From Triparma columacea (Eukaryota; Sar; Bolidophyceae; Parmales; Triparmaceae), in contig BRYA01001534.1 of the NCBI GenBank assembly GCA_030267965.1, positions 1 through 64,000 on the forward strand: DNA of 64,000 nt, in the 5' to 3' direction. Of this stretch, positions 1 to 15,100 are shown piece by piece. Each line of letters begins with the position of its first letter. The stretch's first letter is position 1. Made by a program: the position numbers and the translations under genes. The notes under the pieces were generated by a model that was not told the origin of the DNA, made no database searches, and saw only the letters and a program-made list of their open reading frames with translations.

Positions 1-101
1 TGCTCGCTGTCTTCGGAAACATGGTCGGAGAGGCTGCCACCGGCCAGACCCTCGCTGAGTCCTGGGCCGACGGAGCCATCCTTGGCATCTCCATGTCCTA
101 A
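1..101 (+). CDS. C-terminus of a probable light-harvesting (chlorophyll-binding) protein, partial
   Basis: The window opens inside a plus-strand reading frame that ends at TAA 99-101. The visible C-terminus reads LAVFGNMVGEAATGQ and then TLAESWADGAILGISMS. The pattern of a hydrophobic helix followed by E-x3-TGQ resembles the last transmembrane helix of fucoxanthin-chlorophyll and LHC proteins (NGRLAM-x-G-x-E-x-TGQ). These bind chlorophyll in the thylakoid membrane. Only about 32 residues are seen, so the family call is tentative. The gene converges on the VPS13 gene with 56 bp between the two stop codons. Confidence 0.4.
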   Translation, partial: LAVFGNMVGEAATGQTLAESWADGAILGISMS

Positions 102-157
102 GCACCCAGGAAGTTGCTACTCTTAGTTAATCACATTTTCACATCATAATACATCCT

Positions 158-3100
158 CTATTTTACAATGTCTATCTTCTTAACATTCTCATCCTCGTCA
201 ATTTCAATTTTAACATCATCGATGTCTTCGCTTGTACCATTTGACACCATGCTCTCATCCTCCTCGATTGCTTTACTTGAATCACCCAATGCCTCGTCCT
301 CTCCCTTCTCGCCCCTCTCTACAATCGAATGGAATCGATCCTCATCAATGTCTGGCGTCTCGCAAACCTCGTTTCCTTGGTCTGTGGCGTCGTCTTTTGT
401 CGCCTCCTCATCCTCTCGCGCTTCTATGTAAATCTCCTGCTCATTTTCGACAGCTTTCACATTTTCTTCTCCCTCACTCTGAATCTCGATCCTGTTCTCC
501 TCTGCCTGCACCATTTCCTCCTGCATCACGACAGCGTTGGTCGTCCCAGCTTTGCCCATACAACAAAACATCCTCTTCCACCATCCCAATCTCTTCCTCT
601 TTTTCTCTTTCGTTTGTTCCCTCTCAGTATTTTCTTCGCTTGTCCTCTCACTAGCCTTAACAGAGGCGACTTTCCTCGGTACATCGAGAGCTTCTACATC
701 GTCTCTATCCTCCAGTCCGAATCTTTCCGAGCGTTGTTGCTGGATATGTTGGTGTTGATGCGTCAAAATCCTGATCTGTTCAAGAAGTGCCTCTACTTGT
801 CCCGCACTCTCGTCTTCCACAGTTCTCCCCTCAGCTCCTGTCTGCATCGTTTCCTTTGTATCCAAGAGCTTCTGAATCATGCCCTCGACCTTATCTAATC
901 TGTCTGTCAATACACTAGCGGTGCTCTCAAAGCTACTTCCACTCACATGGCTAATGGGACTGGCAAAGTCCTCTGCGATGGCAGGAGCTGGACTCGTAAT
1001 CCCGGCAACAGTGAATACCTCTCCCTCCAAAGTAGCCCTTGTTTTCTGCTTCGTATTATCTACCTCCAATCTTCGAGTGTCGTCGATGATGTCTTCCTCG
1101 TCGTCCTCCGCATCCTCCTCTTGGCTTTTCTCCTCTTTGTCCTCGTCTTCCCCTTCAGCTAATTCCTGGATGAAATTGTTCACACTCGTGTCTTCTTCCT
1201 CCTCGGCCATTTCTTGGATCAGCATGTTGGTACGTTCGTCCTCCCTCGCTTCCTCCATCTCCACCTGGAATTGATTTCTTCTGAGAGCAACGTGGTGCTC
1301 CAACATATTCTCGACTTCCCTTATTGAGTATAACCCAGTAAATAGCCCGTACTTCATATTCTGCACTTGCTCGTCGTTCCCGATATCAACGTCAGATGGG
1401 AGAGCTGGAAACGCAGGGGCCACGTACATGGCATCCCGGTGTGCTTTGATCATCCATTCGGCTCCCCCGTCGGCTCTTGAGGTGGCTGTTTCGTCTGCTT
1501 TCATTACAGATCCGTCTCCAGTTCTCCCCCAAGTTGCCAACTTCAAAATTTTGCAAAGTTCCTCACTCTCCTGATCGTCATCCTCCCCAGTGCTGTCCTT
1601 TATTTTCCCTTCCCCTCCTCCAGGATGAAACTCCCACTCTCCAAACTTGTACACCCCCTCCAAGCTCTCCTCCTCTCCTAGACCGCTTTCTTCAACGTTA
1701 ACGTTTTCCCACTCCTCCATCAAACAACATATCACATTGTTCATTCTCACCAAGGCTTGCCGGTGTTGGAATTCGGCCTGAATGCAGAAAATGCTGACTC
1801 CTAATGTCTTTCCCACGTTCTTTTTTCCTCCCCCTCCCCCCTCCCCCTCGATCCAAGAGAAGGCGCCGAGCTTTCCGGCCTTAGATCCGTCTTCCTCCTT
1901 GCCGCCGAATATATTATTCACCCTTCCATCGAGTCCCCAAAGGTGAGGTTGGTCCTGTCCAACACCGCGCGCTTTGCCTTCTCCGTCCTCCCGGAATGCA
2001 GCCATAGCCGAGATATTCCCTTCCATTAGATACATCGCAACTCCGTTGTGTCCGGCGTTCTCAATGGTGACCTCAATACAACGCGCTCTCCCTAAGCCTC
2101 TCTGTGCAATGAAAGAGGTACTAGAGGAAGCGTCTTGTAAAGAGCATTCCCATTTTAGCTCCGACCCGAGTTCTCCATGTGAGTCCTTCTTCACCTCGAT
2201 ACAAATCACCCTGAAAGTTGTCGCCATGACGTAAATTTCTGTTCCCCCTCCCATCTTCAAGCACTCGCTCCAAACTATGCACTCTTTTTTGGTCAGAGAG
2301 CTTCGATCCTCCAGCGTCAGGCCAGTTCTAAGCAAGCTCAGGCATCGCGCATCTGTGTAGATGTAAGACAGGAGTCTACCATCTAACCCGAAGACATATG
2401 GGAGCCTCCTCCTCTTCACCTTTTCCAGTCTTCTCTCAAGCAAATTAATTCCTGTGGCAACGTCCCTGAAAGCCATGCTTGCGTGTGTGAATGCATCTGC
2501 AAGGCCAACTAGCGGCTTCGCAGGAATCCCAAGGACTCCCACGAAGACTCCAAGGACCAAACCTCGTGCACCTTTCTTTTGGAACCCCTTGTACGGCTCA
2601 ACAAAGATGCCCCTCACCCCCTCCCCAACACCAATTAAAATATCGGCCATGGGCCTCACGGCAACAAATAGAACGTCCCTCTTGCGATTGAATTTGCGAG
2701 CTTCCGTGTCTTCCTGTGACCTTGCATGCCTCCGCTTGAATTCGTCGTCTAGACTGAGCATTGCAACGCCCGATCCGACTTGGGAACTAATCTTCGAGGT
2801 GAAACTGAAAACTCCACTTGTCGTGTGACTCACCAAACTGAGAGTGCCCTTGGCCAACCCTAAACCCAAGGCTTGGGGGCTCTTCACGATGCCAAGCGCA
2901 GGCTCGTAAAAGAAGTCCCTCACACCAGTCCCTAAGCTGCTCAGAAGTTGGTTTGGATTACCAATAATCTCGAGACTTCCGATAACCTTGTAGATCTGCT
3001 TGAGCCCCTCGTTCACGTAGAATTCCTTGAGGCTATTCGCGATGTGGAACCCATTCTCGAAAACATTGTTGAGCTCTTTACCGTTCAGTCGGATAGCTGC

Positions 3101-6100
3101 GTCCGACAAACTAGGAATTACAGCGCTGATGACGGTCGGAAAGTCACTAAGGCCCTCGCTTTCGTCGTCTTCGATCCTTCCTCCATTAATTGCCTCCCTC
3201 TTTGCCTCCCTAGCCAGTCTTCTATTCTTTTCGATCCTAGTCTGGATAGAGTCGTGCTTTCCGATCTTGAATTTCTTCGAGCCAGCATTCGGTCCATCGC
3301 CCTCGGCATTGGCACTTGATCCTCCCCTTGATCCCTTGATGTATGAAACGTTAATTTTCACGCTTCCAAGGCTCAGTTCTTCTATGTAGATTTTTTGACT
3401 GAGGAATTTCCCGACAATGCCATCACCGCCAACATATTCAGCTCCTCCGTCGTCTTCCTCCGCGCTCTTATAGGTCCTCTCTCCGGCCTTCCGCTTCTTT
3501 TCTTCTTCTGCTTCCTCTGCTGTAACAAAGATATTAGCAAACATTCCCTTCTTGCCTCCAATCTTATTTCCGCTTGCGAAACTCTCTCTCTTCTTACGAC
3601 GTTTGAAAATCCCCTGAACAAATATATACAGCGCCTTGACAATGTCCTCTTCGACCTTCAAGTCTAGCTCCTGAACCAAAACTCCGCAGTAAATGAAAGA
3701 ATTGAGTTTGTCGGAACTCCTCAAGTTGTCTTTGAGTACGCTTAGTTGCAAAGTAGGCTGGACGCTCGCCACGGGAGTCGGGGCGACCATTATTGGGGCG
3801 TAAGTATTGTCGAGCTGGTGATCTATTTGAAACCAGCCAATCGTGGCACCAATCTTCGTTGTTCTCTTGGTATCGGCATACCTAAGATCGAAATCGCACA
3901 CACTGAGCGTCAACAACTCTCTCGTCATGTTACTGTCGATAATTGAAGCTGATATGCTCCCTAGACTCAATATGGCATACTTCTTTATCGTGTCCTTCTC
4001 CTGAATGGCTTTGTCGCTCTTCCCCTCGCTTTCCTTCTCGCCCTCCAAGGGCTCCCAAGAGAGCCTCAACTTGATGCAGGAGGTGTAAAAGTCGTCAAAA
4101 TCTCTGTCGGATACTTTTTCGCTCTCGAGCGGCTTCAAGCTCAGCCCATCATCGCCATCCAGGGCTACGCTATCATTTGGGCTTCGAAGAGGGAACCACC
4201 TTGTGTATGAGCCCTCGCCTACGCAGTCGAGAGCGCCACTTAGTGGTATCTGGAGGACTCCGAGTTCTGCGTCGGTCTCGACGACCTTTTCTCCGAGAAC
4301 AGACAAGTCGATTGTCCCACTGGTCTTCAAACTCTCGACAAAAATCTTTATCTCATGTTGGTCACCTCCGTCGCTCTTTTCGGTCATCTTTTCTTCACTT
4401 TCGATCTCGTCTTCCCACTTCGGTGCGACTCTTGCGTCGGCCTTGGCTGAAACTAGTGTCTCGTTGTTGAATTTCACTCGTACATAAACATTTTTGCTCT
4501 TGCTGCCCTCGGGTAAGTTTAGTGCAGTAATTGGCTTGATGGTAAGCCAACCTCCCGTCATGAGTGAATTCCTCAGGCTCCTTTTTGCCGCATTTTTGAA
4601 CATGCTCCTGTTTCCACTTAGCTTCGACGCCCTCTTCAAGGCAAGCAGCTTCGCGTGAACAGGGAACGGGTGGGCAAGCCTGTTCTTGACGACGCTCTGC
4701 TGGAGCTCATTTTCGTCATGTTCGTCTTCGTTGATTTCTGCAAATGCCGTGTCCTCCTCCGAAAGAAGATTGTCCTGCTCCTTGGCACCATCCTCTTGCT
4801 CCAGGTCTTTGAGATTACCATGGATAGGATCTTCATCTTTGTACTCCTCCTTGCAGGGTGGAAAGTTGACCCAAACCTGTGCGTCCGTCAATGTTTTGAA
4901 ACCGCTCAGATCTGGATAGCCTGTTTTCTTAACAGCGGCCCACCTGCCCCCCGCTGCGCCCTCAATCTTGTGTTTCTGGTGAAACATGAGAATGTTTCCG
5001 TGGATGAGTTTCTTTTCCTTCATCGTGTCGAAAGCATTTCTGTACAACAGCGCCTCCTCGATGTCCTCTTGGGACATATTATCGCTGCTGAAACGTCCAT
5101 CTCCGATACTAAGGAATCCGCTGTCTCTACTCCCGGAGGCAAGTGCACCCCCAGCGCTCAGCGTGAGGTAGTTCAAACCATCGCTATCGACGTGTGAAGT
5201 GGTGCTCTTTTTACCGAGTGGCAATGCAAAAACAGGCTCCTCTTCGTAATCGGAGAGGTATTCATCTTCTTCTCCCTGGCTACCGAACGTGTCCTGAACT
5301 TTGTTATTTACCATTCCCAGCATCTCTCCACTTAGGTGTGCCTCCTTGCCTTCAGCGCCGCTCCCCGTGCTGCGGAAAAGTTCGTCTCCATCGCCACTTT
5401 GGCTACTATGCGCACTATGGGGCGTACTTCTGGGTCCACTGCCGTCTAAGATCGACTCTTTGGGGCTGAAAACTTCTCCCTCAACCAGCACCTCCTCGCG
5501 GTCCTTGCCTTCCTCCTTGTCCCTTTCAGTATTCCTTCTCTTCTTCTTCAACGCACTCTTGTTCTTTTTGCCTTGAATCTTATTGGAGAAAAAAACAGCG
5601 TCCGAGACTGATTGCATCCTCAATCCTTTTTTCAAGAGGGCCTCATTCTTTTCTTTCTTTTCTCCCTTGGTCATGCCCCTCTTCCGTCCGTCCTTCTTGA
5701 AACCCCTCCCTACGAAATGTACGCCATCGCCAACCCCGTCGACAACGCCCTTTCCAATGCCAGCCACGCCCTCTCCGACCTTTTTGAAGCCACCACCGAT
5801 GTTCCTAACCCCTCCAATGACCTCCTTTTCCGCTCCATCGATTATCTTCTTCACCCCTCTTCCGAGACCGCCGATCCCATTGCCGATGCCATTCCCTATC
5901 CCGGCAAGGTTGCTATTCCTCCTTGACATTTTGCTATCAATTGAAGGTCTCGTCGAAGATATTTTCCTTCCCTCCCTCCCATTTCTCCCTCCCTTCTTCT
6001 TGGCTTTGGGTCCTCCGGGCACCCTTCTTAGATTCTGAGCCCGTCTCTCAGCAATTATCTTCATGTGCACCTTTGCCTGTACCAGCAGTGTCTCGAGCTT

Positions 6101-9100
6101 CTCCTTCCTGGCTTTCATGGTGAACGTCCTGTACTCGAGAAGGTTCGGAACCTTCTGAATCCATTGCAACCTCAGCTTCACACTCCCACTAACTTTTTCG
6201 TTGCTACTCCTCTGGAAGACCTTGCCAGTTCTAGCCGTGAGTGGATACCAACCGCAAACTTCGTTCTGTGAGGCGAGGGAATTGAGCGTCACGTCACACT
6301 GACCAAGGAACTCGCTAGATCCGAAGAGGGCGAAGTCCTTCACATTCACGCGCAGGCTGTAGCCTCTTGTCATTTTGACAGCTTCCTCTGGCACGTTCAA
6401 AACAAATATCTGGTTGCTCCACTTTGGATGGACGGTTTTTTCGATGAAGTATGTCTTCTCCCTCTTCTGCTTGAAGACTCTCCTCGTTTTCAAGTGATTC
6501 TTCAAGTACACTTCAGCGTACGGGTCGCTCAAACCCCCCAAGCTACTTGCCTTCAGTCCGCAGCATTCGATTACCTCTACCAGGAGCTGGTTGCATTTCA
6601 CGATTGTAGTTCCATCGTCAACGCAGCAGTCGTCATGGTAGAGCTCCTCGGTGACTTGCTTCAGGGCGTTCTTGTCGTGCTTTGGGGTACTCCGAGTCTT
6701 CTCGCTACTTAGCGTGTCGCCTTCATCGGAGGGGCTGCCCCAGCTTGGTCTCTTGAAGGAGAATGACCCCTTTGCATTTGGCATTTGATTCGAAGAAAGT
6801 ATGTCAACATTACCGAAAGGCTCCTCCTTCTCCGTATCCGTACTGACCCTGTAAGACCCTCTGGGACCAGTAGTCAAAACACTCGACCTAACGCTAGTGT
6901 TCAGAATCCTTGTTAGCCTCTTCATGCCGACCAGACTTTCATCAATCTTAGACAATTCCTTCCTCAAGGTAGAGATGTAGCCCTCCAGCATTTCTTTTTC
7001 TTCCTTCGGGTCCTCCTTATCAGAGACTTTGAGGGTTTTTGTGCCCCCCTCTGCGTCGATTTTGCACCACAAGGAATTACTCTTGTTCTCGTCTTTCGTT
7101 CCCACCAGAGGAATGAGCTCGGTGAACCCAATTTCGTCCAGCTTGATAGTCTTGGCGCTCCCATACGCGCCTCCCTTGTCGTACTCGTTTTCAACTCCAA
7201 TAAATAGCTTGCTCTTCTTGCTCTTCTTGCCCTTCTTGCGAGGCGCCTCGTTATTATCCATTATCCTCTCTAAGGTCCCCATCTCTCTAATTCTCAACGC
7301 GAGCTTCCTCTGCTTCATCGGTTCCTCCCACATGTAAACGCAGCTCTCACCAGGCTTCAAATAGGTCCACGGGTGGCCATCACAAAAGCGCTGCCTGAAA
7401 CTGATGATACTCCTTGAGCTCGTATTGACGACCCTGTAAGGAATACCCTTAGTCTCGCTCGGATGTACATAGAGAAAGAGGGAGTTTCCTACCGTAGACA
7501 TTTCGACACATACACTGTTGGTCCAGTCGTCTTCGGTTTTGTCACTTATTGAGTCTGAAATTTCGTCCTCATAGACCCCAGCGTACTTTCTGGCGATCTC
7601 GTCGTATGCTGATAAGTCCCCGTCTTCAGGTCCTTTTTCCTCCCCCTCCCCCTCAACCCCGCCCACCCCAATTTCGAACCCGTCCTTCTTCAACTCTGTC
7701 TCCAGGGCATTGGCGAATTCCTTGCTTCCAAGCTGTAGCTCTGGCTTCTCGCTAGAGCTGCTAAACTTTCTCCTATGAACGTGGAGGGCCTTCTTTCGGA
7801 CTTTCTTCATCTTCTCCTCAAGTGTCATGAACGTTAGGACCATTTGATTCCCGCTCCCCCAGCTTCCCTCAGATCCCACACTCCTCACGTCCCCGTCATC
7901 TCTCTGCTCGATATCAATCTTTTTACCGAGTTCTTCGATTTCCTTAAGTCTGTCTTTCATCTTAGCCATGACGTCGTCGAAACTCATCTTTGCTATATCC
8001 CTTCCATCTATGCTGGTCAAAATATCGCCCGCGCGGATATCGGTGTGATTGAATGCGAACTTTCCCCTTTTGCAACCCTTGACGACAACTCCCCGATGGT
8101 CCCAGTCAGTTTCGAACCAAACTCCGAGCTCTCCGCTCCACCCGAGCTTATTCTCCAAATCGTTAGGCGGCAGTTTTACTTCGTAGTTAGCTGCCCCTCT
8201 TGTCGTTACGTGCGTCAAATTCCTGGGGTCTTTCGGCATCGTTAGCTTGAGCGTGTACACGCCTGGGCTATCAGCCGGGAAACTCGAAGTGCAATTATAT
8301 TGTGAGCCAAGGTCGAGGCGAAGACATCGATCGGACCTCGTGTCCGGTAGAAAGAAAGGTGCAAATCCATTGGGCTGGATATCAGGGACGACCACGTATC
8401 CCGTGCGACTCGCAGCTTCGGTGTTGTAGTAACTACGGCGGTTGGCCCTCCGAGAGGTTCGACTAGGGGTCACCCCGCTCCTCCTCACAATGGCTTTTCC
8501 AACATCAATAATATCATCCCTCTTCCTCACTTTTTTCGTCTGCCCTAGGTTGTGCTGGATCCCAAAGAGGATGCTCTTCTCCTTTCGGTGTGAGCCCTTA
8601 GTGCGACCCTCCTTGCCAAGTTCCTTCACGCTATCCTTGTTATCCCTCCCAAAGAGGACTTCAAGAGCGGTCTTCCCATATTTTTTCCTGCCAAAGCCAC
8701 TGCTTTCTCTTCCTATATCCCGCCACCTCCCGGAATTCGATGAGGCAAAATTATTGTGCAACAAACTGGAGTCCTGCCAGAGCTTCACGCTGACCGGAAG
8801 CTTGTTGATCAACACGTAGCGTGGTGAAAACCTCACAATCTTGGTATACTGTCCAAGTCTCCCTGGGGCGACGCTAATGCTGACGCTCAACTCAAGGCAG
8901 CGCCCATCGTTAACGTGCATAGAGAGAATTTGAGTAACTCCTACAGTGTCGAGACTGTACCCCTGGCTCCAGTCGCTGTATAAACCTTTCATTGTGTCTC
9001 CAAGCATGACGCACAGCTTCTGCTGACCCATAGAGAGAACATTTTGATCGTTAAAGTTGAACATGAAGGCGAACTTCATTAGTCTTGAAAGCGGAAGATC

Positions 9101-12100
9101 TTTCTGCCTCGTTATCTCAAACTCCCTATCAGTGAACTTGCCGTCTCTGTCTTGCCTGTAAAGGGCCCCAGGCTTCCCGCTGAAAATCGTTTCATCATAA
9201 ACCTCGGCATCCTCGGGGCTTTCGGTGAAGTTCTCCTTGAACTCTTTCTCCCCCTCGTTTACTGGACTACTGAGCGACTTGGCAGTTTCAGCTTGATGAA
9301 ACTGGGTATCGGAGAGCCGCAGTCTCCCCTTCTTCTTCCTAGGCTTTTTCGACACCTTGGGGCTGTCAACGGATAGTGCGAGTGTCTTCCCAGGGCCTTT
9401 TTTCACGCCGCTGACAACATTCTTAGGCGGAATCCCCTTGCCCGGGCTGAGGTTGAAGTCGTCTAACAAGTTCCTCTTGCCTTTCCCCTCCTTGACCTTA
9501 TCCGTCAAAGTGCGATTTCCCGCCTCACCGACCTTTGTGTGTTTCTTGTTCCTCGCGCTTCCGTCGACGGACCTACTCCCGTCCTTGCCGTCAGAAACCG
9601 TGCCTGATACGAACGCCGTTTTTCCCTCTTGTTTATACTTGAGCGCATGTTCTGTGGTATTGACGATCCAAAATGGGCAATATATGGCAACCTTCCTCTG
9701 ACCACCTCCACCTAAAACATTATCTATCCTCAAAACTAGCTTCTGCCCCTCCGAGTCGACAACGGCCATTTCAGTAGCAATTCCTTCAGAGCCAAAACCG
9801 ATATTCGTCATGATTTTGTCTATCTCGCTCTTAATTATGTTGTCCTTGGTCGCATTGGCGGAATCTTTGCCTGGGACGGATGTTGTGCGACGTTACAAGG
9901 GGGTTAGGGAGAGCAAGTTTCCGAACGTGAAGGGTTGAAGGTTGCGATGGTCATAGCTGAATGCAATTGAAAGAATGAATAAGGGAATGCAACGAAAGCA
10001 TAGTGCAACTCACGGTTCTCCTGGAATCGTCTATGAACGCTGTTTCGTCTTTGGTGGACCTGCCCCAGCCTCTTCTTTCCCCTATCGGCGTCACTTTTTG
10101 GGAAGTCGGAGCGCATCATCTCCCTCAAGACGGAAACCTTCTCTCTCGTGGTGCGAATGATCCAAGAGGGGTAAAATTTGTGCCGACGATTGCGGCTGTA
10201 TTCGTGTGCTGGGTGCGACGTGAAATTAATGAGAGGGAACGAGCGGGATGAATGAATTGAGCGGAGCGCAGTCGAATGAAATCTGATTAAGCGGTGAAGG
10301 TAGGGGAGTATGGAGATTGGAGCAGCAGGGGGGTCGAACGAGCGTGAAAATGAATGAATGGGGCTAGAAGTGGCAGCGGAGAAGAACCGATAACCGGTAG
10401 AAAGAAATGCAATGTAATGCAGAGAGATGCCCATGACTTTTCCAAGCTCACCTTTCGATTTTCCGTCTTCGATAATCCCGTCATGAATAAGAGCTCCCTC
10501 TCCGTGTGGGGTACGGCAGAATCCGAGGTTCACGAGTAAAAGCAAGGGCGCGTCCAGCCCCACGGTGTGAACCGGAACGCTCTCCCCTGGCTGCAGCTCT
10601 CCCCACCATACGACAACCCTCCTAGTTGCGTGCATCAGCTCGAAAGTTCCCGCCTCGGGGAGCAAGTTCTCGACTATGATAGGCGGGTGTATCACAAGCG
10701 TGTAGCTTACTGGGTTGTGCTTGACTTCTGCGCCAAAAAGAGCTCTCTTTCTCAGAATTCTGCTAGCTTTTCTGCTTTTGACTGGTTCTTCTCCTCTCGC
10801 ATATTTCAAAGTTTTGTTGTCCTTCTCGCTTCCTCCATGTCCTAATACACCCTTCACTCCGTCAGTCAGCGTGGCTCTCCTAGATTTTTTAACTAGCCTT
10901 GTCCTCCCAACGTTTGCAGCCTCGGCAAAAATAGATTCTGCCTGTTTGCGCTTGCTATTTTGGTCATCTATCGACTCTTCACATTTCAGAATATTGCTCC
11001 TCTTCACCTCGAGGCAGAAACAGAATGGGGCCACGCTCACCCCCTTTTGCGAGTGATAGACGGGACATGATATTTGTACTCCAGTCCCTGCGCTCTTGCT
11101 GTCGACACTCTCTTGGTCATTCTTGACGAACATCTCGTGAGATTCCTGAACTAACTTTGCAAGCTGGATGGGACGAGTGCTGAATCTTATCGCACATGTT
11201 TCACTAGAGATTGTGGCTCCTCCTGGCGAAATCAGCGAGTTAAATAGCTCTTCTGAGTTTCCGTCTTCGTCCTTGTCTGGCCTAAACCAAATACTACCCA
11301 TATGATTGCCCTTGAGAGAGAGCGCATTCTCCAGAAGTAGGAACGGGACGTTGTAGCTCTCCCCTGGTTCCACTTTTTCGAACTCCGTCTCGGCGTCCGT
11401 TGGCCTTTCCCTCTTGCTCCTAATTTCTTCTTCTCTTCCCCCTTTTCTTCCCCTTCTCCTTTCCCCGCCCTTCCTACTAGTTTCCTTTTGGACTGTCTTG
11501 TAATGGCCTATAGGGAAATAAGGCTTGTGCTGAGAGTCCGGGTTGATAGACATGAGCAGAGGGTGCCCCGTCTTGTTCTGTATCTGGAAAACGCTTCTGA
11601 TAGTCAACTGCCTTCCTCCATTGAACGGCGCGACCTCGGTCATCAGTCTGATCGCGTTCTCTAATCTCCAGTCCTTCGTTATCTTCTCCAAGATGTTCGG
11701 GTTTCTCGGAGTTATGCGTTCAAACCTACTTCCTAGTGCGTCTGAGGCCAAGTTTGTCATCCACTCAAAGCCTGCTACCTGGACGTTGATTCCGTGAGCG
11801 CCAATCTTCATCCCTTGAGCGCCAGTTACAGCTCCCCCGAGAGGCGCTGTGTTGAAATCGTAGCTGTTTGTGCTGCCCCACGCGTTCTTTGCCCTAGAGT
11901 CGCCACCACTTAACATGACTAAGGCGCTACTTCTCTTCCGCATGGTACTCTTTGCGCTACTCTCTTTCCTCGTATTGTACTGTTGGACGTCGAAGGGGAC
12001 CTCCATGATGTGCTTGTTTCGGATAACATTGGTGCTAGCCGCGAATTGCAGTCTTGCCCTCCCTTTGTGCTTCAGGTACTTAAGGTTTGCCACATCGACG

Positions 12101-15100
12101 CTAAAATCGCTAGTGTCCTGGTGAAAGCGAACACGCTGGCCAGAGAGGTTAACGAAAGAGAAAGCAACTCGTTCTTCAGGTGAGAGGTTCGGCGGAAGAT
12201 CGTGGGTAACGGTAACGGCTCTTCCATAAGCCTGAATCTCCTCGTCTCTCAATACTATCGGTCCTTCCTTGGCTTCCAGGGACACTGGAAGACTGGGCTT
12301 CTTCAGAACGCCCTTCATTTCTTGCGAAAGTGCCTTCCTGGAATCTTTCTTGCTCGAAGCTTCGGTAGCCGCAGAGAATGTCTGTAGAGCGTCCTCAATC
12401 GTATCGATAAGGGCCCCGCTGATGTTGACGTGTAGGGGGCAGTCTGTTCTCAATGTAAAACCACGGCCTCTCTCCTCGCAGACCTCGTACAGGACAAAAC
12501 AGCTGTAAGGTTCAATGAGTGGCTCCCAGCAATTCAAAGTATTGTTGAAATAATCTGCCCACACGTGCAGATTGGCACCGACTTGAAGGGCGCTCTGCTG
12601 CACGGACGCGCCGCCGAGAGATTCGTAAGCAGAATAATCGGAGCTTTCCGATGTATCGCCTCTCCCTCTTTGCACGCCAAGAACATTCTCTAAAGACTCC
12701 GATCTATCCTTGCCCTTTTTCGCCTTTTTCTTCTCCTTTGCCTTTTGTTTCTTCGCGTCCAGCCGAAACAATTCGTCGAGCTCTGAAATTGTTACGTTAA
12801 CACTGGGGATGCAAGCTTTTGCGATTGGGAGGTGCATTCCAAGAACTGGGTCGACGAGAATGAACTTGATCCCGCTGATGCTTGTCGAAATCGAGTATGT
12901 TGGTTTCGCTTCCTGTCCATAAGTTGATGACGATGTGCTAGATTCAGTCTGGGAAACATCTGAAAGAGATAGAGATGTGTCCCTCTTTACTAATTCAGGT
13001 GAAGCCTTCGGCTCTTCGTCAGGAACTGGCCCCGTGAATCCTCCCAGTACCTCAGTCAATGTCTTTATTTCGTCGTAACTGACGACGACGTCACAAATGT
13101 AAAGCCCAAGGTGGCGGCTCGGGACGATAATCGGGGACACAGCTTTGGGCTCAGGAACGTGAAAGCTCCTCGGTGAAATCTCCGGCGATTCGATCCCAGT
13201 CATTCTCTCTGCATCGAAGAAGTCGGTGTGCAATACTGGGATCGTGACACACATGTCGTTATGATTGCTCGAGAAGTTGCTGTTTTGTACAAAGGATACC
13301 GACAGACCCTCGATGAGCGTCGAAACGTTTTTCCCAGTGCCAGACATTCCCCTGATCCCCCTCGACTCAATAGGAGACATGTACGACTTCATCGCGACAA
13401 CGGTGAGATCTTTCGCGCACACTTCTTGGTTCCAGAGGTCGTACCCGAGGGTTTTGTAACGGTAGAAAAGCCCAGCTTCGCTTTCGAGGAGTATACAAGC
13501 TCCGTCGATGTCCAGAGGGTCATGAGGGAGGACTAGATGAGGGCGGTTCATCCAAAGCCGGACGTCCAAGTTTTGGCACTCTTCCTCGCTATCTCTTAGC
13601 AGCTTGTTAAGGTAATTTCCAAACACTTCCGTCTTGGTCTGGCTGATGACACTTCTTTCAATCTTCATAGCTATATTCCTAGCGGTCTCTGACTTAAAGT
13701 AAGGCAGTCCGAACTCCGCTTTCTGGAAGTAGCAGCCGAAGAAATCGAGGGCCATCCAGATGGGACCAAGGTCCTTCGTTGCACCGTCAACATGGTCGAG
13801 ACCGACATTAACGTGGCAAAAACAATCAGGCGTCATGAATACGGTGAGGTTGAAAGGTTGGGGCAGTTTGTTGAGCAACGTGTGTCGTCCGCAGCGCAAG
13901 CCCCAGGTCTTGTCGATGTAAGAGCCGAATGACTGGGAATAGCTAGTTTCGCCCGCAAGTGATTCGTTCGCCCCGTCAACCTCAGGAAGGACCGTTGACG
14001 TGACAGCCGAGCCGCCATCATTTTTCGGGCCCGCGGACTTGCTAATCGACCCCCAGGATGTTGAGGAGGATGAAGGGTTGCTCTTATGACTACGCTTCTG
14101 CAAAATTTCCTCTTCACTTAATGAACTATTGCTGCAGCGGAATGCAGTTTTGTTGAAAGATCGTTCTGGGTTGCGCTCATCTTTGAGTTCGAATGTCTTT
14201 GCGCCTACTGAAACCCTCAGCAAACCCTCTGGGTCGCCATCGACAAAGACGAGCAAGTCTTCGAGTCGCAGCTCGATGGCGCTGAGGAGATTCTCTGCGT
14301 CTTCCTTCTCTTTTGGATCGACGAACTCCACGCCTTTGGCCTTCTTTTTCTCCCCCTTGCACATGAAAAGGCAGTCGGCAGACGCCTGGAAGTAGCTTTC
14401 GTTGAAGGAGCAATTGAGAGATATATCCTTGAAGCGAATGAGGAACTCAAAATTCAACTCAGTGATATCTCTCGACACGTGATTGATCCAGGTCTCAGTT
14501 CCGTACTCTGGCCAATTCTTCGGGACTTCGGGGAGGAAGCTATACTCCTGAAGCTCCTTCTCCGTAAAAGGGAACATAACAGGAAGCTCTTGCATATTGG
14601 AATACCAGATGGATAGTAGCATATAGAACTGGGCTTGAGAAACGGATAGCGCAAATGGCGGCGGACCAGCTTTCGCAGGATTGGGCGCTGAAGACGATGA
14701 GGTTGCCTTGGTAATGAAGTCTGAGACCATGAACCTCTTGTGGGGAGCATAGTCTATGATTACCTCAAGCTCCAAAGGATCGTTTTTCGGGGTGATTTCG
14801 CTCCACTTGTAATTACTGAAGTTTTCCTCTACGAGAGCATCAGTCCCCTCCGTAGTGTACGTGGACCCGCCGTCTTTTATGGGATTCATCGTTGCGGAAG
14901 AAAGACAGTAAGCTAGATCCGCGAGGGTGGATTCTCCTTCTTCCAGAGTTTTGCCGAGAGACGTCAACATCCTCAGGCCCTTCGCCTGTATCGTCATCCT
15001 ATCTACTAGAGAGTTGACATGGAATGAAGACACTGTTTCTGAAGCTTCTTTGGTTGACTCGAGTGAGTCTATGGAGGAATCTCCATGGTTGAAATAGGCC

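Noticed and set aside
9904..10142. The open frame running on from VPS13 exon 13 (to the stop at 9904) as an alternative C-terminus
   Set aside because: A good donor at 10013 and acceptor at 9871 join in phase to the conserved WIVN block; the read-through tail has no similarity to VPS13.
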